Origin: a bacterium
GTDB lineage: Bacteria; Actinomycetota; Acidimicrobiia; Spongiisociales; Spongiisociaceae
Direction: 5' to 3'
Length of the DNA: 49,598 nt
Assembly: GCA_028821575.1 (NCBI GenBank)
Contig: JAPPFW010000038.1
Location: 1-49,598 of the forward strand
Shown here in pieces: positions 41,544-49,598 of the stretch. A program made the position numbers and the translations under genes. The notes below the pieces were generated by a model that saw only the letters and a program-made list of their open reading frames with translations, was not told where the DNA came from and made no database searches. Within the stretch, counting starts at the first letter, position 1; each line of letters starts with the position of its first letter.

Positions 41544-43058
41544 TCACTCGACCTCCCTGATATAGCTGTCGACGGCCGCGTCGAGTTCGGCTCGGGCCGC
41601 TTCGAGCCGCCGCGCCGTCTCTCGATACCAAGACCGGTGTCGGGCCTGGAGCCGTCGGCCGTCGGCCACCATGTCCCTCACGGCGCCCGGATTGGCGCTG
41701 CCCTCCGTTACGAGCGCTTCGATGAACGCCCGGGCATCGAGCGACTCCCTCACGAGGTCTTCAGGCAGGTCCAGTGACCTGCCGATCGCCTCCTCGGCCG
41801 CTGCATCCACCATGGCCGCGGTCACTTCTGAAGGAGGGATGCCCTGCGCGACGGCGTTCCTGACCAGCCGCCCGACGACGTGGTGCGCAGACCGGAATGG
41901 GATCCCTGCGTGGCGGACGAGATTGTCAGCCAGGTTCGTGGCGGTCGCCCAATTGACGTTGGCGCGCTCGGACATCACGTCGGTGCGATAGGAGCTCGTT
42001 ATCAACGACTCTCTCATCAACTCGACGACCGCCAGGCTGGGATCGATCATCTCCAGGGCCGGGTCGGGCGCGAACACGAGTTCTAGATCCGAAGAAGTGG
42101 CCGAACGCTGCGCCCCGAGAATCTGCGACAGCCAGCCGACGGCGACACCCGACAGTCCCCGTATCCGCTCGATCGCATCCGGGTTCTTCTTCTGCGGCAT
42201 GATGCTGCTCGTGTCCGCCAACTCGTCCGCGACCTCGACCAAGCCAAACTCCCATGTCGACCAGACGTAGAAGTCGCCGGCCAGCCGCCCGACATCGTTC
42301 ACCAGGATCGACAGGACCGCCGCGCTCTCCTGGGGATGGTCACGAGTGAAGACCCCCGCGTCCGCGGAGTTCATCACGATGTCGCCATGACCCAGGAGGT
42401 GGGCGGTGCGCCGCCGATCGAGCGGCCAGGTCGTCCCGGAGCAGGCCGCGCCGCCGAGGGAGCTCAGATTCGCCCGGTCGAATGCGCCCTCCAGCCTCTG
42501 CTGGTTGCGCTCGAACGGATAGAAGTGCCTCATGAAGTAGTGACCCAGCGTCGTCGGCTGGGCGTGCTGGAGATGGGTGTATCCCGGCATCAACGTGTCG
42601 TGATGCCGGTCGGCAAGGTCGAGTACCTCGTCCTGCAATCGCAGCGTTGCCTCCACCACTTCGAGCAGTCCGTCCCGCATATGGATGCGGTTGGCAGCCT
42701 CGTGCTGGTCATTGCGACTTCGGCCGGTATGCATCCGCCCGGCCGTGTCATCCCCGATGCGTTCCTCCATGAAGGCCTCTACCTGCAGGAGCAGCGACCC
42801 CAGCCGCGGATCGAGGGGAAGCTCGCCCGGTCCCAGGCCTTCGATCTCGCGCAAGGATTTGAGGATCAGGCCGGCCTGCATGCCATCCAGCACACCCTGT
42901 TCCGCCAGCATGACAGTGTGGGCCATGTCCACCTGGAGGTAGGAGGGCAGCTGCAGCGCCTCCTTCTCCAGCCTGGTGGAGAGCGAGTACTCGAGGTTCA
43001 GTTCGTTGACGGTCCCGCCGAGCCGCCCCGCCGAATATGAAGCTTTTGCATCGACCAT
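41544..43058 (-). CDS. argininosuccinate lyase-like enzyme, copy 2
   Basis: 504 residues, ATG at 43058 with AGGAGG upstream. It is clearly paralogous to copy 1 along the whole length: DMAHTVMLAEQGVLDGMQAG, MHTGRSRNDQHEAANR, PGYTHLQHAQPTTLGHYF, YVWSTWEFGLVEVADELADT and the signature SSIMPQKKNPDAIERIRGLS. The catalytic His/Ser regions of the fumarase/aspartase superfamily are retained. The gene sits between a transporter permease and an LLM oxidoreductase rather than with arginine genes. I infer a C-N lyase step on an imported compound that releases fumarate or an analogue, as known for catabolic relatives such as EDDS lyase. Confidence 0.87.
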   Translation of the reverse strand: MVDAKASYSAGRLGGTVNELNLEYSLSTRLEKEALQLPSYLQVDMAHTVMLAEQGVLDGMQAGLILKSLREIEGLGPGELPLDPRLGSLLLQVEAFMEERIGDDTAGRMHTGRSRNDQHEAANRIHMRDGLLEVVEATLRLQDEVLDLADRHHDTLMPGYTHLQHAQPTTLGHYFMRHFYPFERNQQRLEGAFDRANLSSLGGAACSGTTWPLDRRRTAHLLGHGDIVMNSADAGVFTRDHPQESAAVLSILVNDVGRLAGDFYVWSTWEFGLVEVADELADTSSIMPQKKNPDAIERIRGLSGVAVGWLSQILGAQRSATSSDLELVFAPDPALEMIDPSLAVVELMRESLITSSYRTDVMSERANVNWATATNLADNLVRHAGIPFRSAHHVVGRLVRNAVAQGIPPSEVTAAMVDAAAEEAIGRSLDLPEDLVRESLDARAFIEALVTEGSANPGAVRDMVADGRRLQARHRSWYRETARRLEAARAELDAAVDSYIREVE

Positions 43059-43170
43059 GAAGGCCTCCTAACCACCAGGGCGCCTGACCGAGCCTCGCGC
43101 CGGCCCGTGACCGTGGTTGCCCGCGTGAGCACCCTCCTAAAGTACTCTCCTCAGACTGTTGCTCAGACCA

Positions 43171-44067
43171 CTAGCTTGCCTGGGCGCGCTCTTCCTTCTT
43201 CCATGAGGCGAACTTGGACTCGAGGAGCCCGAGGGAGGAGATCAACACTGCTCCCATGACGCCGAGAACCAGGACCGCCACGAGTGCGTTGGCGGTGCGA
43301 AGCCGGGCGCTCTCGAACCTGATGAATCCACCGAGTCCGGCCAGATTCAGGAACATCTCTCCGATGACCACGCCGATCATTGCCCGTGCGGCCGCGATGC
43401 GGAGTCCGGCCAGCAGGTAGGGAACGGCGCCCGGCATGATCACATGGCGAAGCAGTTGCCGCTCGCTCATTCCGAGAGACAGTCCCACCTCCTCGAGGTC
43501 AGGTCGGGCATTGCGAATCCCGATGGCGGTGTTGATGATGATCGGGATGATCGCCCCGATCCATATGACGAATACCCGGGCGTTGTATCCGAGGCCGAAC
43601 CAGAGCACGATGAGCGGGGTCAGGACGACTCGGGGCGTTGCGTAGATGGCATCGATATAGGGCTCGGCTATCCGCGCCAGCGTGTTCTGGCGCCCGAGCA
43701 GGACTCCGATCAGCAGCCCGGTGATGATCGAAATGCCAAGGCCGACCAGGAGAGCGTTGAGGGTGGTCCCGGTCAACTCCTGAAGTGTGACGATGCGAGT
43801 CGATCCGAATGCCGGAACACCATCGCGGATCAGCGCCACGGCCGCCGCGGCGACTCTCGACGGAGGGGCGAAGAGGATGGGGTCGGTGACCCTACCAACC
43901 CACTCCCAGGCGCCGAGAAACGCTACGGTCACGACAATCGGTAGGTAGATCTCGGGCTGTGTCAGCGCCCTGACGGACAACTGCCTGCCGTCCGGCTTGG
44001 CAGCCGAAAATTGTGGGCTTCGACTCGACGAAGAAGCGGGCGTCCTGGTGCGGCTTGACGATGTCAT
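43171..44067 (-). CDS. ABC importer permease (SsuC/TauC type), subunit 1
   Basis: 298 residues with a Ser/Arg-rich N-terminal tail of about 35 residues and six membrane segments. The permease core reads TLNALLVGLGISIITGLLIG, YIDAIYATPRVVLTPLIVLW and the EAA-type loop DLEEVGLSLGMSERQLLRHV before GAVPYLLAGLRIAAARAMIG. This matches the sulfonate/taurine/nitrate import family. A second, different permease lies beyond the binding protein, so the transporter may be a heterodimer. Part of the set B operon; 73 bases from the binding protein gene. Confidence 0.9.
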   Translation of the reverse strand: MTSSSRTRTPASSSSRSPQFSAAKPDGRQLSVRALTQPEIYLPIVVTVAFLGAWEWVGRVTDPILFAPPSRVAAAAVALIRDGVPAFGSTRIVTLQELTGTTLNALLVGLGISIITGLLIGVLLGRQNTLARIAEPYIDAIYATPRVVLTPLIVLWFGLGYNARVFVIWIGAIIPIIINTAIGIRNARPDLEEVGLSLGMSERQLLRHVIMPGAVPYLLAGLRIAAARAMIGVVIGEMFLNLAGLGGFIRFESARLRTANALVAVLVLGVMGAVLISSLGLLESKFASWKKEERAQAS

Positions 44068-44140
44068 GGTGGCACGGGTTATCGGGAGCGGATGCGACCG
44101 GCCGGGCTATGCCGACCGGTCGCTTCGCTGCTCGATCCTC

Positions 44141-45253
44141 CTATCCAGCGGCTCCACAGCCACCGGCGGCGGCCTCTTCGAGATAACTCGTATCGAGCAC
44201 GGTGCTCAGATCGACCTCTTCCTCGAGGTCGCCCGTCCGGACCAGCATGCTGTTGAGATTCTGGAGATACTCCAATCTGATGACGTCATTGTGATCCACC
44301 GGCCACATGTCGACGATGATCGACTGGTCGTACATCTGCTCGGTGGGCCCACGAGTCGTGCCCTCGACCCTCGTCAGAATCATGTCGATGTACTCGGACC
44401 GGTTGTCATTCGCCCAACGGTTCGCCATCAGGTTGCCGCATGCGATCCCGAGGGCGATGTCCGGATTCTCCGCCCAGTAGCCGCCGACCGAGAAGTAGGT
44501 GGAACTGCCCGGCTCGGGGATAATTTCCGCATACCGTGCGAGCACATGCAGGTTGTCGCTGGCCGCGTCGAGCTCCAGCCAGTCCGAGAGAAACACCGAC
44601 GCTGCGTCGACCTGTCCGGCCAGCAATGCCGCCGAACGCTCGGGACTTCCACCGATCTGGGACAACTCGACGTCGACGCCGGGCTCCAGCCCCACGCTAC
44701 GCACGGCCATGTTGCTGAGCAGCGTGTTGTAGCCGCCCGGTCCGGAGATGGCGACGATTCCTCCACGAAGGTCCTCGATCGTCTCATGCTCGGTCTTGGC
44801 GACGAGCACGTAGTTGACCTTGGACTGCGGCGATCCGATGATCACCGGGTCGGCGCCCTGGGCCAGACCTACCAGAGACTCGTCGGTCCCACCGGTGCTG
44901 ATGTCGGCAGCCCCCGCGAGAAGTGTCTCCAGGCCGGTTGTCTGGGTCAGTATGACCGTCTCGACCGACAGACCCCACTCCGTGAGCAGGTCGACCATGT
45001 AGAACTCGGTGCCTGACAGCGAGTCGGGGAGTCCGGTCGTCATGACCATCGACTTCCCGCTCAGATCCAGCCCGAGTGGGTTTCTCGGATCCATGGCGGG
45101 TTCGGCTGCCGCCTGAGTGGTCGCCGCTTGAGTGGTCGGCGGCGTGGTCGGCGCGGGTTCGTCCTCGCCACACGCTGCCGTGACGAGCGCCAAGGCTGCA
45201 AATATGGCTAGCAACCGAAGCATTTGATATCTCGAGTAGGGCTTGAGTTTCAC
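44141..45253 (-). CDS. ABC importer substrate-binding lipoprotein (NMT1/TauA/SsuA type)
   Basis: 370 residues from a GTG at 45253 with AAGGAGG upstream. It has a lipoprotein signal (MLRLLAIFAALALVTAACGE, lipobox Cys), then the Pro/Thr/Ala linker typical of Acidimicrobiia. The binding domain reads DLLTEWGLSVETVILTQTTG, LLAGAADISTGGTDESLVGL, DLRGGIVAISGPGGYNTLLS and LLAGQVDAASVFLSDWLELD, the pattern of periplasmic proteins for sulfonates, thiamine precursors or nitrate. The ligand is unknown; the operon neighbours suggest an N-substituted organic molecule. Confidence 0.9.
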   Translation of the reverse strand: MKLKPYSRYQMLRLLAIFAALALVTAACGEDEPAPTTPPTTQAATTQAAAEPAMDPRNPLGLDLSGKSMVMTTGLPDSLSGTEFYMVDLLTEWGLSVETVILTQTTGLETLLAGAADISTGGTDESLVGLAQGADPVIIGSPQSKVNYVLVAKTEHETIEDLRGGIVAISGPGGYNTLLSNMAVRSVGLEPGVDVELSQIGGSPERSAALLAGQVDAASVFLSDWLELDAASDNLHVLARYAEIIPEPGSSTYFSVGGYWAENPDIALGIACGNLMANRWANDNRSEYIDMILTRVEGTTRGPTEQMYDQSIIVDMWPVDHNDVIRLEYLQNLNSMLVRTGDLEEEVDLSTVLDTSYLEEAAAGGCGAAG

Positions 45254-45373
45254 CTTGCTTCCTCCTTGATGGGTGATCTGGGCTCTTGCGTTCGTGGATC
45301 CAATCGGTCGGCGTACATGGTCGGCCGGCCGAGAGCGTTCAACTGCACCTCTCCTCCCTCGTTGCAACACTGC

Positions 45374-46159
45374 TCATTCGGTGACCGCCGTGTATCTCCA
45401 GTACTGGATTCGCTGTTCGAACCGCCCCGCCGCCTTGGTCAGAGCGATCCCCAGCAGCGGGAGCGGTACGATGGAGGCGATCACGTACGCGGTCCGGAAC
45501 CTCGCTCCGTTCTCGACGATCAGCGCTCCGATCCCGCCGAGCCGCAGGAACACCTCTGCAACCGCCATGCCGACCACGGCTCGTCCGATACCGAGCCTGA
45601 ATCCGGCCATGATGAACGGCACCGAGCTTGGTAGGACAACCCGGCGCAACAGCGCGAGTCTCCCGGTGATACCGAACGACCGAGCCACCTCCATGAGATC
45701 GGACGGTGTCTCGCGTACCCCCGCGTAGACGTTGAGCAGTACGGGGAAGAACGAGGCGTACGTGACCACCACCATGCGCCCCGGGAAGCCGAACCCGAAC
45801 AGCAGCAACACGAGTGGGAGAAGCGCAATCAGCGGTACCGAGTAGATGAAACTGGCGAGCGGCAGGAGCGCCATGCCGGTCGGTTTGTGATAACCCATGA
45901 CCACGCCCAACGCGAAGGCCACCAGGAAGGCGGCGATGAATCCGGTGAACAGGAGTTGGAGGCTCCCCAGGAGAGCGGTGACCAGCTTGCCGCTCGTGAG
46001 GAGATCCGCCAACGCCGCTGCCACGCTGACGAGGCTGGGGAAGAGCACTTCGTTGCCGACCTGCAGTGCCACGAGCTGCCATATCCCGATCACCGCAGCA
46101 GCGAAGAGAACGTGCCGGACCGGCTGAGGCCAGCCCGCGAGCAGCGATCCGCGTTTCAC
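45374..46159 (-). CDS. ABC importer permease (SsuC/TauC type), subunit 2
   Basis: 261 residues from a GTG at 46159, which overlaps the ATPase stop in GTGA. Six membrane segments are predicted, beginning PVRHVLFAAAVIGIWQLVAL. The EAA loop is SDLMEVARSFGITGRLALLR before SVPFIMAGFRLGIGRAVVG. It is similar in fold to subunit 1 (43171-44067) but differs in most residues. A heterodimeric channel, or two alternative permeases for one ATPase, are both possible. It lies between ATPase and binding protein in the operon. Confidence 0.9.
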   Translation of the reverse strand: MKRGSLLAGWPQPVRHVLFAAAVIGIWQLVALQVGNEVLFPSLVSVAAALADLLTSGKLVTALLGSLQLLFTGFIAAFLVAFALGVVMGYHKPTGMALLPLASFIYSVPLIALLPLVLLLFGFGFPGRMVVVTYASFFPVLLNVYAGVRETPSDLMEVARSFGITGRLALLRRVVLPSSVPFIMAGFRLGIGRAVVGMAVAEVFLRLGGIGALIVENGARFRTAYVIASIVPLPLLGIALTKAAGRFEQRIQYWRYTAVTE

Positions 46160-46995
46160 GTCACCCTGCCTGGTGGCGCGTCGCCGATGGAATCTTGCCT
46201 GATGAGGTCCCACACCTCGTGACGGATTTCGGCGAAGCGTGGATGGGCCCGCAGATCGTACTCCCACCTCGGTCGCGGCAGATCCACGACCAACTCATCC
46301 TGTACGGTTCCAGGACCCGGCGACAGGACCGCCACGCGATCGGCCAGCATCACGGCCTCATCGAGGTCGTGGGTCACGAACATCACGGTCTTGCGTGTCT
46401 CGGACCAGATCCTGAGAAGTTCCTCCTGCATCACCAGCCGGGTCTGGGCGTCGATCGAACCGAACGGCTCGTCCATCAGGAGGATGTCCGGGTCGGCGGT
46501 TAGCGCTCGCGCCAGGCCGACCCGTTGCTGCATCCCGCCGGACAGTTGATGGGGATGGGCGTGCTCGAAACCCGCGAGACCGACTTTTTCCAGATTCAAC
46601 CGGGCCGAGTGCTCCGCTTCCTCATTGGAGACATCCTTGCGTACGGTCAACGGCAGCATGATGTTCTCGAGCACCGTTTTCCACGGAAACAGCCCGAAGC
46701 TCTGGAAGACGACTGCACGATCTCGTCCAGGCCCGGTGACGGGCGTTCCGTTGATCCGAACTTCGCCGTCGTCGAAGCCGATGAGACCCGCCACGATCCG
46801 GAGCAGCGTGGTCTTGCCGGAACCACTCGGGCCGATCACGGTGATGAACTCCCCCTTGGAAATGGTCAGGTCGAGGGAGTCGAGGGCCAGGAGCTCATGC
46901 GGGACACCCTTCTTCTGCCAGCGAAAGGTCTTGCTGAGACCGATGATCTCGAGCTCGTGCGAAGGCGCAGTTCCGAGCGGCGTCGACCCGGTCAT
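46156..46995 (-). CDS. ABC importer ATPase (SsuB/TauB type)
   Basis: 279 residues if started at the ATG at 46995; a GTG or TTG near 47070 would add 25-26 residues and the choice is uncertain. All ATPase motifs are present: IGPSGSGKTTLLRIVAGL (Walker A), VVFQSFGLFPWKTVLEN (Q-loop), QLSGGMQQRVGLARAL (signature), ILLMDEPFGSIDAQTRL (Walker B) and MFVTHDLDEAV (switch His). The SFGLFPWKTVLEN segment is typical of the sulfonate/taurine/nitrate group. It powers the importer with the two permeases. About 190 bases separate it from the upstream amidohydrolase stop. Confidence 0.92.
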   Translation of the reverse strand: MTGSTPLGTAPSHELEIIGLSKTFRWQKKGVPHELLALDSLDLTISKGEFITVIGPSGSGKTTLLRIVAGLIGFDDGEVRINGTPVTGPGRDRAVVFQSFGLFPWKTVLENIMLPLTVRKDVSNEEAEHSARLNLEKVGLAGFEHAHPHQLSGGMQQRVGLARALTADPDILLMDEPFGSIDAQTRLVMQEELLRIWSETRKTVMFVTHDLDEAVMLADRVAVLSPGPGTVQDELVVDLPRPRWEYDLRAHPRFAEIRHEVWDLIRQDSIGDAPPGRVT

Positions 46996-47184
46996 GCCGG
47001 GTGCAACGTCCTGCTGATCGGATAGTGCGCTCGCAACTTCTAAAGCTCCAGCCGACGGGAGACTGTGCACCAATCGCCTAGCAGCGCCGTTTGTGCGCTG
47101 CTCTCCACTAGACCCTGCTGCCCGGCTCCGCCGTCCGGGCAGTATAGAGCAACGCTGTCTCCGCCGCCGGAGCGGATCCGGGGA

Positions 47185-48093
47185 CTACGATCCGTCGAGC
47201 GACAGCAGCCGGCGCGGGTTACGGGTGATCGCAGCGGCCACGTCGCTCTCGGAGACACCAGCGCCCACCAGAGAGGTCGCGAACAGCGCCAGACCCTCCG
47301 CCGGAGCAACGGTGTCCACTTGACCGAGATCGGTGGTGAGGATCACCCGCGATGCGCCGACCCGATTGATCACGTCGGCCATCGTAGACAGATCGTCGCC
47401 GTGCGTAAGGCCGACATAGCAAAGTTCGATGAACGCGCCCATCTCAGCTAGGGACTTGAGATCAGGCATCTCCAATCCGGGTGGATCGAGCGTTGGATGC
47501 GTGATGACAAAGCGATCGACCCCACGAGCCTTGGCGCGCTCGACCACGAAGAAGATCTCGTCCCGTCCGACGTGACCAGTCGCCAGGATCAGGCCGTACT
47601 CCGCGATGAGTTGCAAGACCTCATCCAGCGGCTGGAGCACCTCCGGAGCGAGCAGATCGATCGGTTCGACGGCATCCATCGGCAAGGCCAGCGGTGACAG
47701 GATCCCGCCGCTCCACTCGGGAGGAATGTCGTACAACTCGCCGCGGTTCTGGTACGCAGCGATGTGAGACGCGGCGTGGACAGTCGGGAGCCACACCACT
47801 TTGAGATACGGGTCGCCGTCGTGGTTCGGCCCCAGGGCTCCTCGCACCGCCATCGGATTGATACCGCCGACATAATGGTTCAGGACGATCGATCCGTAGA
47901 GGTGGACACCTGTCCGCCGATGGGCGATTTCCGCCCAATTGCTGGTGTTGATGACATGCGACTTGATTACGGCGCTGTCGAGCGGTGACCCTCCGATATG
48001 GGTTGCGAGGGAAACAGGGTCGTAGCGTCGGGGTATCCCTTCAGGCCCGCAGTGCACATGAAGGTCGATCGCGCCTGTAACCGGACTTGCCAT
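47185..48093 (-). CDS. metal-dependent amidohydrolase (DUF6282-like)
   Basis: 302 residues from the ATG at 48093. The barrel begins GAIDLHVHCGPEGIPRRYDP, whose HVH pair is the first metal site, and continues with SAVIKSHVINTSNW, YGSIVLNHYVGGINPMAV, GLILATGHVGRDEIFFVVER, FVITHPTLDPPG and finally SRVILTTDLGQVDT, where the late Asp sits. The arrangement, including an HPTLDPPG loop and the second His pair, matches the DUF6282 group within the amidohydrolase superfamily. The reaction is unknown. It follows the M20 gene after 10 bases and precedes the importer genes. Confidence 0.8.
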   Translation of the reverse strand: MASPVTGAIDLHVHCGPEGIPRRYDPVSLATHIGGSPLDSAVIKSHVINTSNWAEIAHRRTGVHLYGSIVLNHYVGGINPMAVRGALGPNHDGDPYLKVVWLPTVHAASHIAAYQNRGELYDIPPEWSGGILSPLALPMDAVEPIDLLAPEVLQPLDEVLQLIAEYGLILATGHVGRDEIFFVVERAKARGVDRFVITHPTLDPPGLEMPDLKSLAEMGAFIELCYVGLTHGDDLSTMADVINRVGASRVILTTDLGQVDTVAPAEGLALFATSLVGAGVSESDVAAAITRNPRRLLSLDGS

Positions 48094-48103
48094 CGAGGGT
48101 CCC

Positions 48104-49333
48104 TCAGACGGTCCCGCAGAAATCCATCGCGGTGAGGGCCAGTACTTCCGCAACCGACACCATCTCACTGATGCTGGTGTAGGTCCCTCCCGCGCCCGTC
48201 TCCTCGAAGCCGCCCCCCGGGCCGTAGTGGAGCGACGGAATACCGGCTCCCCACAACCAGCAGGTATCTCCGGCGGAGTATGACCCCGGGAGGATTGCAC
48301 CGATCAGGTCCGGAGGCCGACCGGTCACCTCTTCGTGATTACGAGCAACTGCCTGCACGATCGGCTCGTCAACCGGCACATCGACAGGATCCATCACGAG
48401 TTCCCGTCGGCCCCTGAAGAACGCCGGCGGCGGCATCTCGAACTCGTACTTGAAGTCGGGATCCTCGGCTGCGAGAGGGTCGAGCACTCGCTTGATATCG
48501 GCCTCGACAGTGTCAGGCGTCTGTCCTGGTACGTAATGGACGTCGACGATGATGGTGCACAGATCCGGGATGTACGGGGGCTCGGTCAGGATGTAGTCTT
48601 CTCCCCGACCTCCAATGATGCTGCCGACGTTGAGCAGCGGAAGCGCAGGTAGATTCTCCCGCGGCGTGTAGGTGAACTCGACGCGCTCCAGTGCTTGGAT
48701 GACCTTGGCCATCTGGCTCACGGCATGGATCGAGTCCTCCGCCCGGCTTATGTGTGCGGACAATCCGTGAGTGTGGATGGCGAAGTGCATGATGCCGCCG
48801 TGAACCGTCACGAGGTTGCCCAAGCCGAATGGCTCCGCAAGAACCGCCGCGTCGGTACGGAATCCGCTCTCCATCAGGTGATGGGTCCCTACCCCTCCCT
48901 GCGTCTCCCCCACCACGCACGCCAGCACGAGATCTCCTTCGAGCTGGATCCCCGCTCGGCGGATCGACTCGGCGGCCTCGATCATGGTGGCGACCCCGCC
49001 CTTCATGTTCTGGACACCGTGGCCGTAGAGCCGGTCTCCCTCAACGGTTGGTGCCCACGGGTCGCGGGTCCCGCCCCTCATGAGCGAGTTGATGTCGATG
49101 TGCCCGTTGAACATGAGGCTGGAACCGGAGCCGCGCCCACGGAGGGTCGCGATGGTCTGGAACCGGCCGGGTTCGACTTCCTGCATCATGACCTCGTATC
49201 CCCGTTCGGAGAAGAAGTCTGCGAGGTACCACGCCACGTCCGACTCGTCGGGAACGAAGCTCGGTATCTCTATCAGTGAGCCTGCCAATTCGAGCAATCG
49301 GGTCCGATCGATCGGGGGCGGCGATGCAGTCAT
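48104..49333 (-). CDS. M20 family metallohydrolase (ArgE/DapE type), variant metal site, copy 2
   Basis: 409 residues from the ATG at 49333. It follows the ArgE/DapE layout: LIEIPSFVPDESDVAWYLAD, LMFNGHIDINS with His78 and Asp80, LYGHGVQNMKGGVAT, then ACVVGETQGGVGTHHL and AEPFGLGNLVTVHGGIMHF. Two canonical metal positions look changed: the bridging Asp of the usual D-M-K-G is Asn109, and the usual E-E pair reads Glu143-Thr144. The remaining body and late HYGPGGGFEETGAGG are normal. It may use one metal or a shifted site, or act on a different substrate. First gene of the set B operon; the region 49334-49598 upstream shows no gene and should hold its promoter. Confidence 0.85.
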   Translation of the reverse strand: MTASPPPIDRTRLLELAGSLIEIPSFVPDESDVAWYLADFFSERGYEVMMQEVEPGRFQTIATLRGRGSGSSLMFNGHIDINSLMRGGTRDPWAPTVEGDRLYGHGVQNMKGGVATMIEAAESIRRAGIQLEGDLVLACVVGETQGGVGTHHLMESGFRTDAAVLAEPFGLGNLVTVHGGIMHFAIHTHGLSAHISRAEDSIHAVSQMAKVIQALERVEFTYTPRENLPALPLLNVGSIIGGRGEDYILTEPPYIPDLCTIIVDVHYVPGQTPDTVEADIKRVLDPLAAEDPDFKYEFEMPPPAFFRGRRELVMDPVDVPVDEPIVQAVARNHEEVTGRPPDLIGAILPGSYSAGDTCWLWGAGIPSLHYGPGGGFEETGAGGTYTSISEMVSVAEVLALTAMDFCGTV

Positions 49334-49598
49334 GTGGACGCCAACTCTAGCCGTAGCGTGGGAGCCCCAGCGGGCGGTCATATGCTTGAGCGCATCGGTT
49401 CTTGCAGCGGCCTCAAGGTGGCGCCACTCCCCGAAGGCTCGTAGCCACCCAGCCTGGGAGTCTTCGTAACTTGACCAACACACCGGCCCAGCAGCGCCCA
49501 ACCCCGCGGAATCGCGCTGCTTCAAGTAGGTATTCGCTTTTCCCTAGCCCCGATTCTTCATGCACGGGGTTTGTCTGATCGAAGAAGGGGCTTCTGAT

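Noticed and set aside
30093..43058. Interpretation of the two lyases as arginine biosynthesis argH genes
   Set aside because: No argG, argF or other arginine gene is near, two paralogues are present, and both are coupled to catabolic hydrolases or oxidoreductases; true ArgH activity is not excluded but not the best reading.
1..49598. tRNA or rRNA genes as integration sites for the accessory island
   Set aside because: No cloverleaf with a GGTTCGA-type arm or rRNA sequence was recognised by eye; a dedicated search would be needed to be certain.

Overview
The window looks like a chromosomal segment of a high-GC actinomycete-type bacterium, most likely an Acidimicrobiia relative. The clues are frequent GTG/TTG starts, 4-bp gene overlaps, and lipoproteins whose lipobox Cys is followed by Thr/Ala/Pro-rich linkers (binding proteins at 26.2-27.3 and 44.1-45.3 kb). 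Abundant LLM-type oxidoreductases, amidohydrolases and M20 hydrolases also fit, although Chloroflexota share those. No rRNA, tRNA, CRISPR array or intact transposase was seen.

Layout. (1) 0-8.4 kb, housekeeping: a broken amidohydrolase at the edge, a small membrane methyltransferase, a compact glycine-cleavage operon gcvT-gcvH-gcvPA-gcvPB, a gamma-glutamyltransferase-like enzyme and a flavin-binding PNPOx-fold protein. (2) 8.4-21.6 kb, accessory island: a Phd/PIN toxin-antitoxin pair with a palindromic operator, phosphonoacetate hydrolase, a self-inhibited Fic protein, a 988-residue SF2 helicase with a nuclease-like C-terminus, a GIY-YIG-like protein and a run of PD-(D/E)XK nuclease-like genes. 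Many genes here are broken: a multiply frameshifted gene, a nuclease/EVE-like gene split by one in-frame TAA, another nuclease split by a frameshift, a truncated paralogue cut exactly at the end of a 100-bp inverted-repeat element, and a sulfatase reduced to its two ends. (3) 21.6-28.7 kb: an MBL-fold hydrolase, an ABC-2 exporter operon behind a clear promoter with two repressor-like dyads, an orphan amino-acid-binding lipoprotein and a cytosolic class-A beta-lactamase-like protein. (4) 28.7-49.4 kb: a catabolic region with two parallel sets of the same enzyme types.

In region 4, set A (28.7-36.5 kb) has an allantoinase-like amidohydrolase coupled to an argininosuccinate-lyase-like enzyme, an acetamidase, an LLM oxidoreductase, an M20 hydrolase and a TIM-barrel amidohydrolase. 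Set B (40.5-49.3 kb) is a minus-strand operon: M20 hydrolase, amidohydrolase, an SsuBC/TauBC-type importer (ATPase, permease, binding lipoprotein, second permease), a second lyase and a second LLM oxidoreductase. Between them lie an SDR, an agmatinase-type ureohydrolase, a carboxymuconolactone-decarboxylase-like protein and an MFS transporter. No other arginine-biosynthesis gene is present. I infer uptake and breakdown of N-substituted (ureido-, guanidino-, amido- or N-succinyl-type) compounds; the substrate is unknown.

The least expected signal is a set of intergenic tandem repeats with a strict 7-bp period and different unit sequences, concentrated in 33-40.6 kb. They start just after stop codons in three convergent spacers, and several units recur at a second locus.
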